Shown: in pieces, positions 55,617-64,000 of the stretch
Layout of the letters: each line of letters opens with the position of its first letter
Numbering within the stretch: position 1 is the stretch's first letter
Source: Chloroherpetonaceae bacterium
GTDB taxonomy: Bacteria; Bacteroidota; Chlorobiia; Chlorobiales; Thermochlorobacteraceae
NCBI GenBank assembly: GCA_033763895.1
Contig: JANRJQ010000004.1
Location: forward strand, 895,074-959,073
Length of the DNA: 64,000 nucleotides
Reading direction: 5' to 3'
The notes under the pieces: generated by a model
What the model saw: the letters and a program-made list of their open reading frames with translations, nothing else
The model's database searches: none
Told to the model about the DNA's origin: nothing
Program-made: the position numbers and the translations under genes

Positions 55617-56046
55617 ACCGCAATCATCAGCCCAAAAGTCGGCTGAAAAACCAATAGCAAAAGAGGGGAGGCTTCGACGGCTTGTTCGAGGGCGCGCAAT
55701 CACAATTTTGGTTGTTACTTGGATTGCCATTATTGTTCTGGCACTTCTTGCCCTTCAATTCGGCGCAGATACATTTATAGTTGGTGAATTGGTTTTTGTT
55801 TTTGGTTTGGTCTCAAATGCATTTACAGGGCTTTTAGGGCTTATCGCGTTGGTGCCATTGGTTGGGCCTTTACTCGTGAAAGTTCTGAGTTTTCCGATAA
55901 TTTGGCTAATTAATGGAATTGGATACTTGGTATCGATTATCGCGATACGGCGCGGTTATTCGCAAGATGTATTGACCTATCGAGGATTAACCATTGCTGT
56001 ACTGGTAGGCATTGCGATTGGTTATATCCTTGGAAAAATTTTGTAA
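55597..56046 (+). CDS. Hypothetical membrane protein
   Basis: A 149-residue membrane protein of unknown family. After a basic N-terminus (KEGRLRRLVRGRA) it has three or four hydrophobic helices (ITILVVTWIAIIVLALLAL, FVFGLVSNAFTGLLGLIAL, IIWLINGIGYLVSIIAIR and TIAVLVGIAIGYILGKIL). No ATG is available in the first 40 codons; the best start is TTG at 55597, inside the FAH-family gene, so the two overlap by 20 bases and are likely co-translated. A membrane-bound phosphatase with serine-phosphatase domain follows. Confidence 0.7.
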   Translation: MKSESIEPQSSAQKSAEKPIAKEGRLRRLVRGRAITILVVTWIAIIVLALLALQFGADTFIVGELVFVFGLVSNAFTGLLGLIALVPLVGPLLVKVLSFPIIWLINGIGYLVSIIAIRRGYSQDVLTYRGLTIAVLVGIAIGYILGKIL

Positions 56047-56096
56047 ATGTGCTGATCCTTTACACACCTTAATTGTTTCACTTTCAGGAGATTCTT

Positions 56097-57800
56097 TTGA
56101 ATTCAACAAACCCTTTTAATTCGCAACTTTTATCCGTTCTGAAAACCTTAACGTTAAAGGACTGGGCAATTCTCATCTTTCAATTTATTGGAAGTCTTTT
56201 TGCGGGTTTTGTCATTTTTTTTCTCAGCATTTTTTTTCTTTCACAAGTTCTCATCAACGAATCCTCCCCTCGCTACCAAGAAATGCTAAAGAAATCTGCG
56301 GGATACATATTAAAGCAAAAGTCTTCTTACTCTTCCTCACTTTCTCAAGATTCAACGGCCTATAAGCAAGCGTTAGTGGGATTTCAAATGGGGATAAAAA
56401 TGGCTTACTTTAATGAGCAGTATCTTCAGAAATGGATGATTTACGCTTTTCTTTTCATCTTTTCTTTCACAATCACCGGTTCTCTTTTTTACCAAAAGTT
56501 TTTTTCTAAAACTGCTATCAATGATAACGAAGAAAGCATCTTTCGAACGGTAATTTCACATTTAATTCTATTCGGTGTCGGAATTTTCACCAAGCGCTCA
56601 GCAGAACAGTTTTCGCTATTCTACAACCTTACCACACGAACGCGCCTGATTGCCTTTGCCGCCTATTTTTTCATTTTCGGCTCTGTTTATGCGAATGCCT
56701 TTTCAAATAAGTGGATTGCCGGAATTCAATCCACGGATCTTTTTATCATTTTATCAATTCTTGATTACGGCGGTCTTCTCCTGCTTATTGGCTTTGTTCT
56801 TTTCTTTCAGCCACTTCGCCGTTATGGCACAATGATTCTTCGCGTTGCGAGTCTTTTAATATTTCTTATTACCCTTGTCATTACTTTTTTCAATTCAACA
56901 GAATCACTACAATTTGCTCTCCAAGCCAATCAAAATTCCACTAGTGATTTTTCTTTTGGTTATCAATCGCTTTCAACTTTTCTTTTGGTCTGCGGCGTGA
57001 GTTGTTACTTACAAGTTGCAAGGCGTGTGATTATCGAAAAGCAAAAAATGGAAGGTGAACTCACTTTGGCACGAAAGGTTCAAGAAAAATTGCTCCCCCA
57101 AGTTTCCATTGAGACGGATACGTTTTCTGCTTTTGGCAATACAATTTGCGCAAGCGAAGTTGGCGGCGATTACTTTGATTTTGTTCCGATTTCTCACGAA
57201 GGGAAACTCCGTGCGATTGCTGTTGGTGATGTTTCGGGGCACAATATGGCTGCTGGTGTTTTAATGGCGATTGTCAAAAGTGCTTTTCGAAGCGAAATTC
57301 GTCACCGCGATTATCAACGCCCTGAATCGATTTCTAAATTAACGGCCGCACTTAACGAAACCGTCGCCGACCTGCGTGAGAAGCAGATGTTTGTAAGCTT
57401 CAGTGCCATTATCATTGATTCAGCTTCAGGGCTTCTTCACTATGCCAATGCAGGTCATCTTCCAATTTTACATTACAAGTCAAATCAAAATACAATCAAC
57501 GAAGTTTATCAAAAGACCCCGGCATTAGGGCTTCTAAGAGAGATTCCCTTTCCACACCTTTCCATTCCATTTGAAACCGGCGATTATTTTTTTCTCTTTA
57601 CCGATGGGTTAACCGAAGTCTCAACATCAAAAGGGGAAGAATTTGGAATAGAACGCCTTCGCCAAACAATTTTTGATGCGTTACAACATTCAGAGCCATC
57701 TCCGAAAGTGATTTACCAGCGGCTTGTCTCGTCTGCTGAAGCATTTTCATCGAAACAGGGGTTTTCGGACGATGTCACCCTTTTTATTATCAAGGTCTAA
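56097..57800 (+). CDS. Membrane-bound PP2C-type phosphatase (RsbU/SpoIIE)
   Basis: A 567-residue protein with a hydrophobic N-terminal part and a C-terminal SpoIIE/RsbU-type serine phosphatase. Hydrophobic helices span ~15-45, ~110-140, ~180-300. A linker helix (KMEGELTLARKVQEKLLP) leads into the catalytic domain with EVGGDYFDF, AIAVGDVSGHNMAAGV and FLFTDGLTEVSTSKGEEFG, holding the metal-binding Asp residues. Such phosphatases dephosphorylate anti-sigma-factor antagonists and so control sigma factors. The start is TTG at 56097, with AGGAG (56086-56090) six bases ahead; a TTG at 56073 lacks this site. No anti-sigma genes lie nearby. Confidence 0.88.
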   Translation: MNSTNPFNSQLLSVLKTLTLKDWAILIFQFIGSLFAGFVIFFLSIFFLSQVLINESSPRYQEMLKKSAGYILKQKSSYSSSLSQDSTAYKQALVGFQMGIKMAYFNEQYLQKWMIYAFLFIFSFTITGSLFYQKFFSKTAINDNEESIFRTVISHLILFGVGIFTKRSAEQFSLFYNLTTRTRLIAFAAYFFIFGSVYANAFSNKWIAGIQSTDLFIILSILDYGGLLLLIGFVLFFQPLRRYGTMILRVASLLIFLITLVITFFNSTESLQFALQANQNSTSDFSFGYQSLSTFLLVCGVSCYLQVARRVIIEKQKMEGELTLARKVQEKLLPQVSIETDTFSAFGNTICASEVGGDYFDFVPISHEGKLRAIAVGDVSGHNMAAGVLMAIVKSAFRSEIRHRDYQRPESISKLTAALNETVADLREKQMFVSFSAIIIDSASGLLHYANAGHLPILHYKSNQNTINEVYQKTPALGLLREIPFPHLSIPFETGDYFFLFTDGLTEVSTSKGEEFGIERLRQTIFDALQHSEPSPKVIYQRLVSSAEAFSSKQGFSDDVTLFIIKV

Positions 57801-57858
57801 CCCCCCCCATTTTTCAAATTCTAAATTTGTTCAATCTCACGGACGTTTCAATTCAATT

Positions 57859-58725
57859 ATGCCACATTTACAAGTATCCATCGATTTAGGTACCGAGCAA
57901 TTTGATGCCGCTATAGGGCTTTTGACTGAACTTGGCTTCGATTCATTTATGGAAGAAGGCGACACCCTTTTCGCTTATATCCCTAAAGCACTTTGGACTT
58001 CTGAATTAGAATTTGAAACACTATCCATCGCCAAATCACTTACCGAAACCGAAGTTTCACTTTCAGTTCATGAGCTTGAGGAAAAGAATTGGAATGCCGA
58101 GTGGGAATCGACTTTGCAGCCAATTGAAGTTTCAGAGCGAATTGCGATTGTTCAAAAAGGCCGCCCATACGAAAACACTGCGGGAAGAATTCTCATTGAA
58201 ATTAATCCTAAGATGTCCTTCGGAACCGGCTATCATGAAACCACACGCTTAATGATTCGCCTCATTGAAACCCTGCTTCGCCCAACAGATACTGTGCTTG
58301 ACATCGGTACCGGTACCGGCGTGCTTGCTATTGCAGCACGGGTTCTGGGCAATCAAAATCCGATTCTTGGATTCGATAATGATCCGTGGTCGGTTGAAAA
58401 TGCGATTGAGAATGTTGAAGCGAATCGGTGTTCCGAAATTGAGATTCGTGCGCTTGATGCGATGCAAGGACTCGGCTCGGTGTTAGAAGAGCGCACCTAT
58501 TCATTTGTGCTTGGCAATGTGAATATTTTGGCGCTTGAAGCATTGATTCCCGTCTTAGGGAAGCAACTTAGCGAAAGCGCATATTTCCTTATGTCGGGCG
58601 TTTTGAAATATGATGAGCCGAAGCTTCGATCACTTTTAGTGAACGGAGGATTTGAAGTTCTTTCGGTTTTAGGCGAGGGTGAGTGGATTGCCATTGCATC
58701 ACAAAAGAAATCAGTATCTTTTTAA
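57859..58725 (+). CDS. prmA: Ribosomal protein L11 methyltransferase
   Basis: A 288-residue S-adenosylmethionine-dependent methyltransferase that trimethylates ribosomal protein L11. The N-terminal domain (EEKNWNAEWESTLQPIEV) binds L11; the catalytic domain has MSFGTGYHETTRLM, LDIGTGTGVLAIAARVLG (SAM loop), GFDNDPWSVENAIEN and FVLGNVNILALEALIP, the last being the NxN motif of the family. The ATG at 57859 gives a normal PrmA N-terminus; the open frame reaches back into the preceding gene but without coding support. A run of eight C at 57801-57808 precedes it. Confidence 0.94.
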   Translation: MPHLQVSIDLGTEQFDAAIGLLTELGFDSFMEEGDTLFAYIPKALWTSELEFETLSIAKSLTETEVSLSVHELEEKNWNAEWESTLQPIEVSERIAIVQKGRPYENTAGRILIEINPKMSFGTGYHETTRLMIRLIETLLRPTDTVLDIGTGTGVLAIAARVLGNQNPILGFDNDPWSVENAIENVEANRCSEIEIRALDAMQGLGSVLEERTYSFVLGNVNILALEALIPVLGKQLSESAYFLMSGVLKYDEPKLRSLLVNGGFEVLSVLGEGEWIAIASQKKSVSF

Positions 58726-58755
58726 AACCACAGCGCTCAATAAAAAATTGCTTCT

Positions 58756-59727
58756 ATGAAAATTGCCGCACTTGATATCGGCACGAATACTGCTTTATTG
58801 CTTATTGCAGAAATTTCTCCCGAACACGGCACACTTAAGTCACTTTACAACGCTCAAGAAATTGTCCGTCTTGGACAGGGTGTTGATGCCGATCGCAAAA
58901 TCCAACCCGAGGCTAAAGAAAGGCTTTACAACGCGTTGATGAAATTCCAAAAGCTAATCAAACTTTATGATGTGAAATATGTGGTCGCCGTGGGCACCAG
59001 CGCCTTACGTGATGCGAAAAACAGTGCCGCTTTAATTCGCGAAATGGACGCAAAAACCGGCATCGAAATCAAAGTCATCACCGGCGATGAAGAGGCCGAG
59101 ATGACATTTTTGGGGGCCATTACCGGTATCGCCGAATTGCCAAAACGCTTTCTGGTAATGGATATCGGTGGCGGCAGTACCGAATTTATTTTAGGACGCG
59201 CTTCTTCGCAGCTTGGTGCAAGAAGTGCACCTGTCAATTTCGACGTTGAAGATCAAGTCAGCGTGGATATGGGCAGCGTACGAATGACCGAGCGTTTTTT
59301 TAAGTCTCTCCCGCCTTCAAAAGACGATGTTGAAGCGGCACGGCAAGCCTTTATCAAGCAACTTTCGCCAAAGGTTGGGAAATTCATTGCAGGGCGAGAA
59401 ATGATGATTGCGGTTGCGGGAACAGCGACAACCGTGGCACAACTTGCTTTAGGCTTAAAGCAATTTTCAGCCAACGATATTCAAGGGTATAATGTCAAGT
59501 ATGATGAAGCGCACTCACTTTATCAAACCATCCTTACAAAAACGCCCTCTGAAATTGAAGAAATGGGCGTTAGCCCCGGGAGAGCCGATGTGTTGCCCGC
59601 CGGGCTGCTCATCTTTCATCAAGCAATGCGGCTTTTTTCACTCACTGCCGTGAAGGTCAGCATTCAAGGGCTGCGCTACGGCGTGGTACTGAAAGAATTG
59701 GAACGGCTTCGGTTGATGTTGCGGTAA
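58756..59727 (+). CDS. Ppx/GppA-type phosphatase
   Basis: A 323-residue exopolyphosphatase/guanosine pentaphosphatase-family protein of the actin-like ATPase fold. It has IAALDIGTNTALLLIAE at the start (phosphate-binding), VAVGTSALRDAKN, VITGDEEAEMTFLGA and FLVMDIGGGSTEFILG. Family members hydrolyse polyphosphate or pppGpp; which one cannot be told, since the short type lacks the C-terminal HD domain. It starts 30 bases after prmA and a weak 4-bp hairpin plus T-run follows its stop (59721-59737), so it may be the last gene of a prmA-ppx unit. Confidence 0.91.
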   Translation: MKIAALDIGTNTALLLIAEISPEHGTLKSLYNAQEIVRLGQGVDADRKIQPEAKERLYNALMKFQKLIKLYDVKYVVAVGTSALRDAKNSAALIREMDAKTGIEIKVITGDEEAEMTFLGAITGIAELPKRFLVMDIGGGSTEFILGRASSQLGARSAPVNFDVEDQVSVDMGSVRMTERFFKSLPPSKDDVEAARQAFIKQLSPKVGKFIAGREMMIAVAGTATTVAQLALGLKQFSANDIQGYNVKYDEAHSLYQTILTKTPSEIEEMGVSPGRADVLPAGLLIFHQAMRLFSLTAVKVSIQGLRYGVVLKELERLRLMLR

Positions 59728-59806
59728 TCCGCTTTTTATTCTTTTTGATATAAATGTTGTTATAAGTCAACCATTATCCAGTTAATCCAACGATTGATCT
59801 GAAATC

Positions 59807-62182
59807 ATGATTGCTTACCCCGGCTTTCGCCTTTTGATATGTGCTGTTATTGGCATCTGCCTCGGCAAGTGGTTTCACTTTCTGTTTTTCCCCACACTCT
59901 TTGTTGCTTCTTTCATTGCCATTGTGCTAATGTTGTATTCACTTTGGCCGCTTGGAATAAATTTTAGCTTTAGCAAAGCCACTGTATTCAGCGCGTTATC
60001 CCGTCCGATTCCTAAAGATCATCAATCAATTGCGGCAACGCTCTATTTTGCGTTTTTAATATCTTCTTTTGCAGCACTGAGCTCCTATCACTTTTCTATC
60101 ATTTCTGAGCGTCATGTACTAAACTTAGCAGGTCGATATGGAACGCGATACTCGCCGGTGGAAATCGAGGCAATTGGAATCGTTCAAACTTTACCTAAAG
60201 TCAAAGTTAAAGAGCCGCGTGTAACGGTGGAGTGGACACTTGCAGCAGAGTCGTTGAGGGTAAAACCCGGAAATCCGATTTTCCATTCTAAGCAAAGTCA
60301 AACATCACTCGCCCATACTTTCTCGCCAAGTGAAGGCTTAATACGTGTAAAATATTACATCAATTCCAAAGGGACAGAGGCAGAATCTTTAAGAATCGGC
60401 GAGCGAATCCGTATTCGCGGGCGAATTCAATTGCCTCAAGGGGCACAAAACAAGGGTGAATTCGATTATCGTGCCTTTTTAGCCGAGCGCGGTATAGACC
60501 TTATTTTGAATGCAGCCTTCTTATCTGATTTGGAGCGCAGGAAGGAACGCGCACTTGGATGGTGGGGCACTTGGGTTTCGGAACCGGGGTTTCGCTACCT
60601 CGAGCGCGTGATCTCTCGTTCGTTTCCTGAAAGTGAGGAAACCGCTCTCTTAAAAGGAATATTACTTGGAGTTAAATCGGATATCGAGCCTGACATCCTT
60701 TTAGCATTTCAAAATACCGGAACTATGCATGTGCTCACGGTTTCGGGGCTTCATATTGGCCTGCTTTTACTTGTCTTTAATTCAATTTTTAAACGATTTA
60801 AAACCACTTCTTTTGGGAGGTGGTCTATATTCTTGTTGCTGATTTTCTTTCTTTTATCGTTCAGCAGTATCACAGGCAATGCGCCTCCGGTGAAGCGTGC
60901 GGTTGCAATGGCCTTGCTCTTCGAATTTGCATCTCTATTGCGATTTCCTACCTTTAATTTCAATACGCTTGCACTTGCCAATTTCATCATTTTACTTTTT
61001 GAACCTTCGGATTTGTTCAGTGGCAGTTTTCATTTAACCAATGGCGCAGTGATTGCCATCCTTCTCTATTTCCCGATTTTCACACGGCCAATCACCGATG
61101 ATGCAATGCCACCTCTATTGAAACACCCACCCGCTTGGATTCGCGCTTTTGTTATTTTTGTTTGGGAGTCACTTGCAATGACACTCGCCGCAACTTTAGG
61201 AACATCTCCTTTTGTTGCGTTTTACTTTGGGAAAATTCCACTCCTTGGACTTTTTGCCAATATCCCTGTAGTGCTTTTCGCTAATTTTGCAACCTATGCC
61301 TTAGCGGCGGCGTCTCTCATTTCGCTTCTCTCAGAGGGGTTGGGCGGCATTTATGTTTCAGCCGCTCACCTCTTCTCCTCTTTAACCATCGGCTCCGCAA
61401 TTCTTTTTTCAAAAATCCCTTTTGCTTCTACGTCAATTTCGGTCTCTGTGTTGATGGTTGCAGCGTTTTGTGTATTGCTTTTATCGCTTGCGATGTATGA
61501 AAGTCCAAAAGTGTGGCCCAAGTTCTTGATAGTCTCTCTTTTACTTTTTACGAGTGATGTGTGGATTAGGGTTTTTCAATTTGAAGAAAATCAACAATTG
61601 CCCGACGCAGTGATGTGTGCAATGACCAAAAGTTCGCCGGTCATATTCTTTACCGGAAAAGAAACCATTCTTTTGGATGCTTCCTTTATCAATCAAAATC
61701 TCTCGAGGTTGAAGTCGCAAAGTGTTGCTTGGCATTCAAAGCCAACCTTCACGATGGCAGTTCAACACAAAACGCCTTACGGCATTCTTGATGACTTGGC
61801 CGATACGGTTCTTTCTTTCAATCACTTCCGTAATAAAACTCAGAAAGTCAAAGCACTTCCTACTGCCGTGATTTCATCCGCGCGTGGAGGCAGTCTTAAG
61901 GTTCGTACCAAAAAGGGAATCATGATATCGGCGAGCCTTTTTGAACTTGATACTTTGGGTTATTACCGAGCAGATTTCGCGGCGCTGCGAATCACCCGCT
62001 TTCAAGCATCAGACCTTGATCAATTTCGGGCGTGGCTTCTTTGGGCAAATCCGAAATGTGTTGGGGTTGCTTTGGCGCCAAAGCTTTCAGCGACGGAACG
62101 AAAGCGTTTTTACCGTTTCATCCGTCAATGGCCTGAAATCAAAATCACCGAGCGCGATGGGGAAGTGGTGTTTTACTTTTAA
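59807..62182 (+). CDS. comEC: ComEC/Rec2-family DNA-uptake channel
   Basis: A 791-residue inner-membrane protein of the ComEC family, which moves single-stranded DNA into the cytoplasm in natural transformation. The N-terminal helices and the OB-like DUF4131 domain (VEIEAIGIVQTLPKV, IRIRGRIQLPQGAQNKGEFD) are followed by the Competence domain with NTGTMHVLTVSGLHIGLLLL and about nine helices. The C-terminal ~180 residues begin like a metallo-beta-lactamase domain (FTGKETILLDASF) but lack the HxHxDH motif, so this part is not a nuclease. Other com genes are not in the window. mnmE follows after about 120 bases. Confidence 0.9.
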   Translation: MIAYPGFRLLICAVIGICLGKWFHFLFFPTLFVASFIAIVLMLYSLWPLGINFSFSKATVFSALSRPIPKDHQSIAATLYFAFLISSFAALSSYHFSIISERHVLNLAGRYGTRYSPVEIEAIGIVQTLPKVKVKEPRVTVEWTLAAESLRVKPGNPIFHSKQSQTSLAHTFSPSEGLIRVKYYINSKGTEAESLRIGERIRIRGRIQLPQGAQNKGEFDYRAFLAERGIDLILNAAFLSDLERRKERALGWWGTWVSEPGFRYLERVISRSFPESEETALLKGILLGVKSDIEPDILLAFQNTGTMHVLTVSGLHIGLLLLVFNSIFKRFKTTSFGRWSIFLLLIFFLLSFSSITGNAPPVKRAVAMALLFEFASLLRFPTFNFNTLALANFIILLFEPSDLFSGSFHLTNGAVIAILLYFPIFTRPITDDAMPPLLKHPPAWIRAFVIFVWESLAMTLAATLGTSPFVAFYFGKIPLLGLFANIPVVLFANFATYALAAASLISLLSEGLGGIYVSAAHLFSSLTIGSAILFSKIPFASTSISVSVLMVAAFCVLLLSLAMYESPKVWPKFLIVSLLLFTSDVWIRVFQFEENQQLPDAVMCAMTKSSPVIFFTGKETILLDASFINQNLSRLKSQSVAWHSKPTFTMAVQHKTPYGILDDLADTVLSFNHFRNKTQKVKALPTAVISSARGGSLKVRTKKGIMISASLFELDTLGYYRADFAALRITRFQASDLDQFRAWLLWANPKCVGVALAPKLSATERKRFYRFIRQWPEIKITERDGEVVFYF

Positions 62183-62306
62183 TTCAATGTTTTTCGTTTC
62201 TTTTTTGAATTGCTTTAAGTAAGATTTTAGGCTGAACTACTTTCCTCAATTTGATTTCAAGCGTTGAATTCACGATTCTTTCACTTTTTCCCCTTAACTT
62301 TGTCTT

Positions 62307-63719
62307 ATGAAAAGTCAACCGCAATACATCCACCCTTTAGAACCCATTGCCGCAATTGCCACGGCGATTGGAGAAAGCGCAATCGCGATTGTTCGCACAT
62401 CGGGCGAAGGGTGTTTTGAAAGGTGCGATCGCGTGTTTCGAAAAGCCGGAGATTCAAACTTTACACTCGCTTCTGCCCCAAGTCACACGGCACATTACGG
62501 GTTTATCGTCAATGAAAAGGGCGAAACCATCGATGAAGTAATGGCTATTGTTTACCGCTCTCCAAAAAGTTTTACGACCGAAGATTCTGTTGAAATTAAT
62601 TGCCACGGCGGCGTTGTCGTTACGCAAGCGGTGCTTCGCGCTTTGCTTGATGCGGGGTTTCGCTTGGCAGAGCCGGGCGAATTCACACGAAGGGCGTTTT
62701 TAGCGGGCAGAATTGATTTGTTGCAAGCGGAGGCAATCGGCGAATTGATTCATGCCAAAACCGATGCAGCCTACCGCGCGGCGATTTCGCATCTGAAAGG
62801 CGATCTCTCCAAACAGTTGATGCTTATGAGAGATAACCTCTTGAATGCTTGTGCGTTATTAGAACTTGAATTGGATTTCGGTGAAGAAGATGTTGAGTTC
62901 CAAAATCGAAGCCAATTAAAAGATAGTTTGATTGCCCTTCAAACTGTGCTTGAAGATCTATTGGCATCTTTTCAAACTGGTAAGCGAATTGCAGAGGGCG
63001 TTTCGGTTGCAATCGTTGGCCGCCCGAATGCCGGGAAATCAACGCTTTTGAACGCGCTTCTTGGAAAAGACCGCGCCATTGTGAGCAGCATTGCGGGTAC
63101 CACGCGCGATTTCATACAAGAAAGTTTCACTTACGAAGGCGCTTTATTTCAACTCATTGATACCGCGGGGCTTCGCAAGACAAAGGATTTCGTTGAGCAA
63201 GAAGGGATTCGCCGCAGCTATGAAAAAATCGAAGAAGCCGATCTTATTCTCTATCTCTACGATGCCTCGCAGCCCATTCCGGCCGAAGAATTAGAAGAAG
63301 CCAAGCAACTCAGGCTGAAGAACCCGAATGTTCCTTTTTTGCATGTTCCCAATAAGTGCGATCGGCCTGAGGCAATGCATCATATTTTAAAAAATGAAGA
63401 TTCAGCCGTTTGCCCTATCTCCGCGTTAAATGGGGAAGGAATCGCAGCACTCAAAGCTGAAATGAAACGGCTCACGCTTGATTCACAAAAGCGGCATGAA
63501 GGCAGCCTTTTGCTTACTAACCTTCGCCATTACGAGGCTGTGCGAAACGCCCTTCAATCGGTTGTCAATGCCCATTATCTTACCGATCACAATTTGGAAA
63601 CCGAACTAATTGCATCCGACTTGCGCGATGCCTTGCATCATATTGGCACCATTACCGGAAAAGTAGCGACAGATGAAATACTCAATACCATCTTTGCCAA
63701 ATTCTGCATTGGGAAGTAA
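62307..63719 (+). CDS. mnmE: tRNA modification GTPase MnmE
   Basis: A 470-residue GTPase that with MnmG makes the 5-carboxymethylaminomethyl group on wobble uridine of tRNA. It has the N-terminal formyl-THF-binding domain (SIAAIATAIGESAIAIVRTSG-like: PIAAIATAIGESAIAIVR), helices with GEFTRRAFLAGRIDLLQAEA, and the G domain with GRPNAGKSTLLNALLG (G1), TTRDFIQE (G2), DTAGLRKT (G3) and NKCD (G4). The C-terminus FAKFCIGK contains the catalytic Cys, so the gene is intact. The ATG at 62307 is the family start. Confidence 0.97.
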   Translation: MKSQPQYIHPLEPIAAIATAIGESAIAIVRTSGEGCFERCDRVFRKAGDSNFTLASAPSHTAHYGFIVNEKGETIDEVMAIVYRSPKSFTTEDSVEINCHGGVVVTQAVLRALLDAGFRLAEPGEFTRRAFLAGRIDLLQAEAIGELIHAKTDAAYRAAISHLKGDLSKQLMLMRDNLLNACALLELELDFGEEDVEFQNRSQLKDSLIALQTVLEDLLASFQTGKRIAEGVSVAIVGRPNAGKSTLLNALLGKDRAIVSSIAGTTRDFIQESFTYEGALFQLIDTAGLRKTKDFVEQEGIRRSYEKIEEADLILYLYDASQPIPAEELEEAKQLRLKNPNVPFLHVPNKCDRPEAMHHILKNEDSAVCPISALNGEGIAALKAEMKRLTLDSQKRHEGSLLLTNLRHYEAVRNALQSVVNAHYLTDHNLETELIASDLRDALHHIGTITGKVATDEILNTIFAKFCIGK

Positions 63720-63745
63720 CCTTCATTGAAAACCCTTATGACTTT

Positions 63746-64000
63746 CTAATACTTTTTCTTCTGGATTTTCACCGTTACCACTTCTCCCGATTTCCGCCTG
63801 ACCTTCATTTCCGCTTGGGTTTTGCTTCCTAAGATGGGGTTTAACAACAAATCGCAGAAATCAAATTTTTCTAAACTTTTTTCTCCCACAGAAATGATTT
63901 GGTCACCTACTTCAACCTGATTCAAAAGCGATTTCTCCCACACCATTCCAATGATGAGTTTACCCTCAGGGCCTAAAGTTGGATGAATGCTCCAATACAA
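63746..64000 (-). CDS. PDZ-domain protein, 3' part (runs off the window)
   Basis: The last 84 residues of a longer protein, cut by the window edge. They form one PDZ domain: KLIIGMVWEKSLLNQVEVGD, QIISVGEKSLEKFD and KVRRKSGEVVTVKIQKKKY. Such domains at the C-terminus are common in retropepsin-like aspartyl proteases of Bacteroidota, so that is the best guess, but the catalytic part lies outside the window. The apparent start at the edge is an artefact. It is convergent with mnmE. Confidence 0.7.
   Translation of the reverse strand: MYWSIHPTLGPEGKLIIGMVWEKSLLNQVEVGDQIISVGEKSLEKFDFCDLLLNPILGSKTQAEMKVRRKSGEVVTVKIQKKKY

Overview
The window looks like a chromosomal segment of a chlorophototrophic member of the Chlorobiota/Bacteroidota branch, perhaps related to Chloroherpeton or to the aerobic photoheterotrophs around Candidatus Thermochlorobacter. 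Three things support this. It has bacteriochlorophyll genes (bchH, the large subunit of Mg-chelatase, and bchZ, a subunit of chlorophyllide a reductase). At least four proteins end in a type IX secretion (T9SS) sorting domain with the NPFNPST motif. The base composition is moderately low in GC. The species assignment is inference; no rRNA or tRNA gene was seen.

Region by region. 1-2.6 kb: two translationally coupled T9SS cargo proteins. 2.8-8.0 kb: bchH, a short-chain dehydrogenase and a stand-alone PAS protein that ends at a strong terminator. 8.2-12.5 kb: a small extracytoplasmic cluster with a PhoX-like lipoprotein, a di-haem cytochrome c peroxidase with an imelysin-like N-terminal region, and a Rieske lipoprotein. 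12.5-16.0 kb: a repeat-rich gap, a long T9SS protein made of about a dozen 49-residue repeats and broken by a one-base frameshift, and a second repeat-rich gap. 16.0-22.8 kb: gamma-glutamyltransferase, a 53-residue membrane protein not previously boxed as a gene, and two amidohydrolase-family proteins. 22.8-25.1 kb: a decayed HicB antitoxin, an alpha/beta hydrolase and bchZ. 25.1-36.3 kb: a third repeat-rich gap, glutamate dehydrogenase, a secreted clan GH-A glycosidase, a DUF2490-like protein, purine nucleoside phosphorylase, a ferritin-like protein, rbfA, a serine hydrolase and leucine dehydrogenase. 36.5-43.7 kb: membrane proteins, a stomatin/NfeD pair, a sigma-54 response regulator, a TonB-C-like protein and a delta-60 repeat T9SS protein. 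43.8-49.2 kb: a MacAB-like export operon with a nucleotide-kinase-like protein at its end. 49.4-64 kb: methylmalonyl-CoA mutase coupled to an acidic membrane protein, an Rpn-type nuclease, then housekeeping genes (gpsA, 5-formyl-THF cyclo-ligase, a FAH-family enzyme, an RsbU-type phosphatase, prmA, Ppx/GppA, comEC, mnmE) and the end of a PDZ protein.

Taken together, leucine dehydrogenase, glutamate dehydrogenase and methylmalonyl-CoA mutase point to amino-acid and propionyl-CoA catabolism. The di-haem peroxidase suggests exposure to oxygen. With bchH and bchZ this fits a photoheterotroph better than a classical autotrophic green sulfur bacterium. No CRISPR array, prophage or intact insertion sequence was found. 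The most unusual parts are the composite intergenic repeats shared between three gaps, the broken HicB gene, the small unboxed membrane protein, the PhoX-like/peroxidase/Rieske cluster, and the mutase-linked acidic membrane protein.
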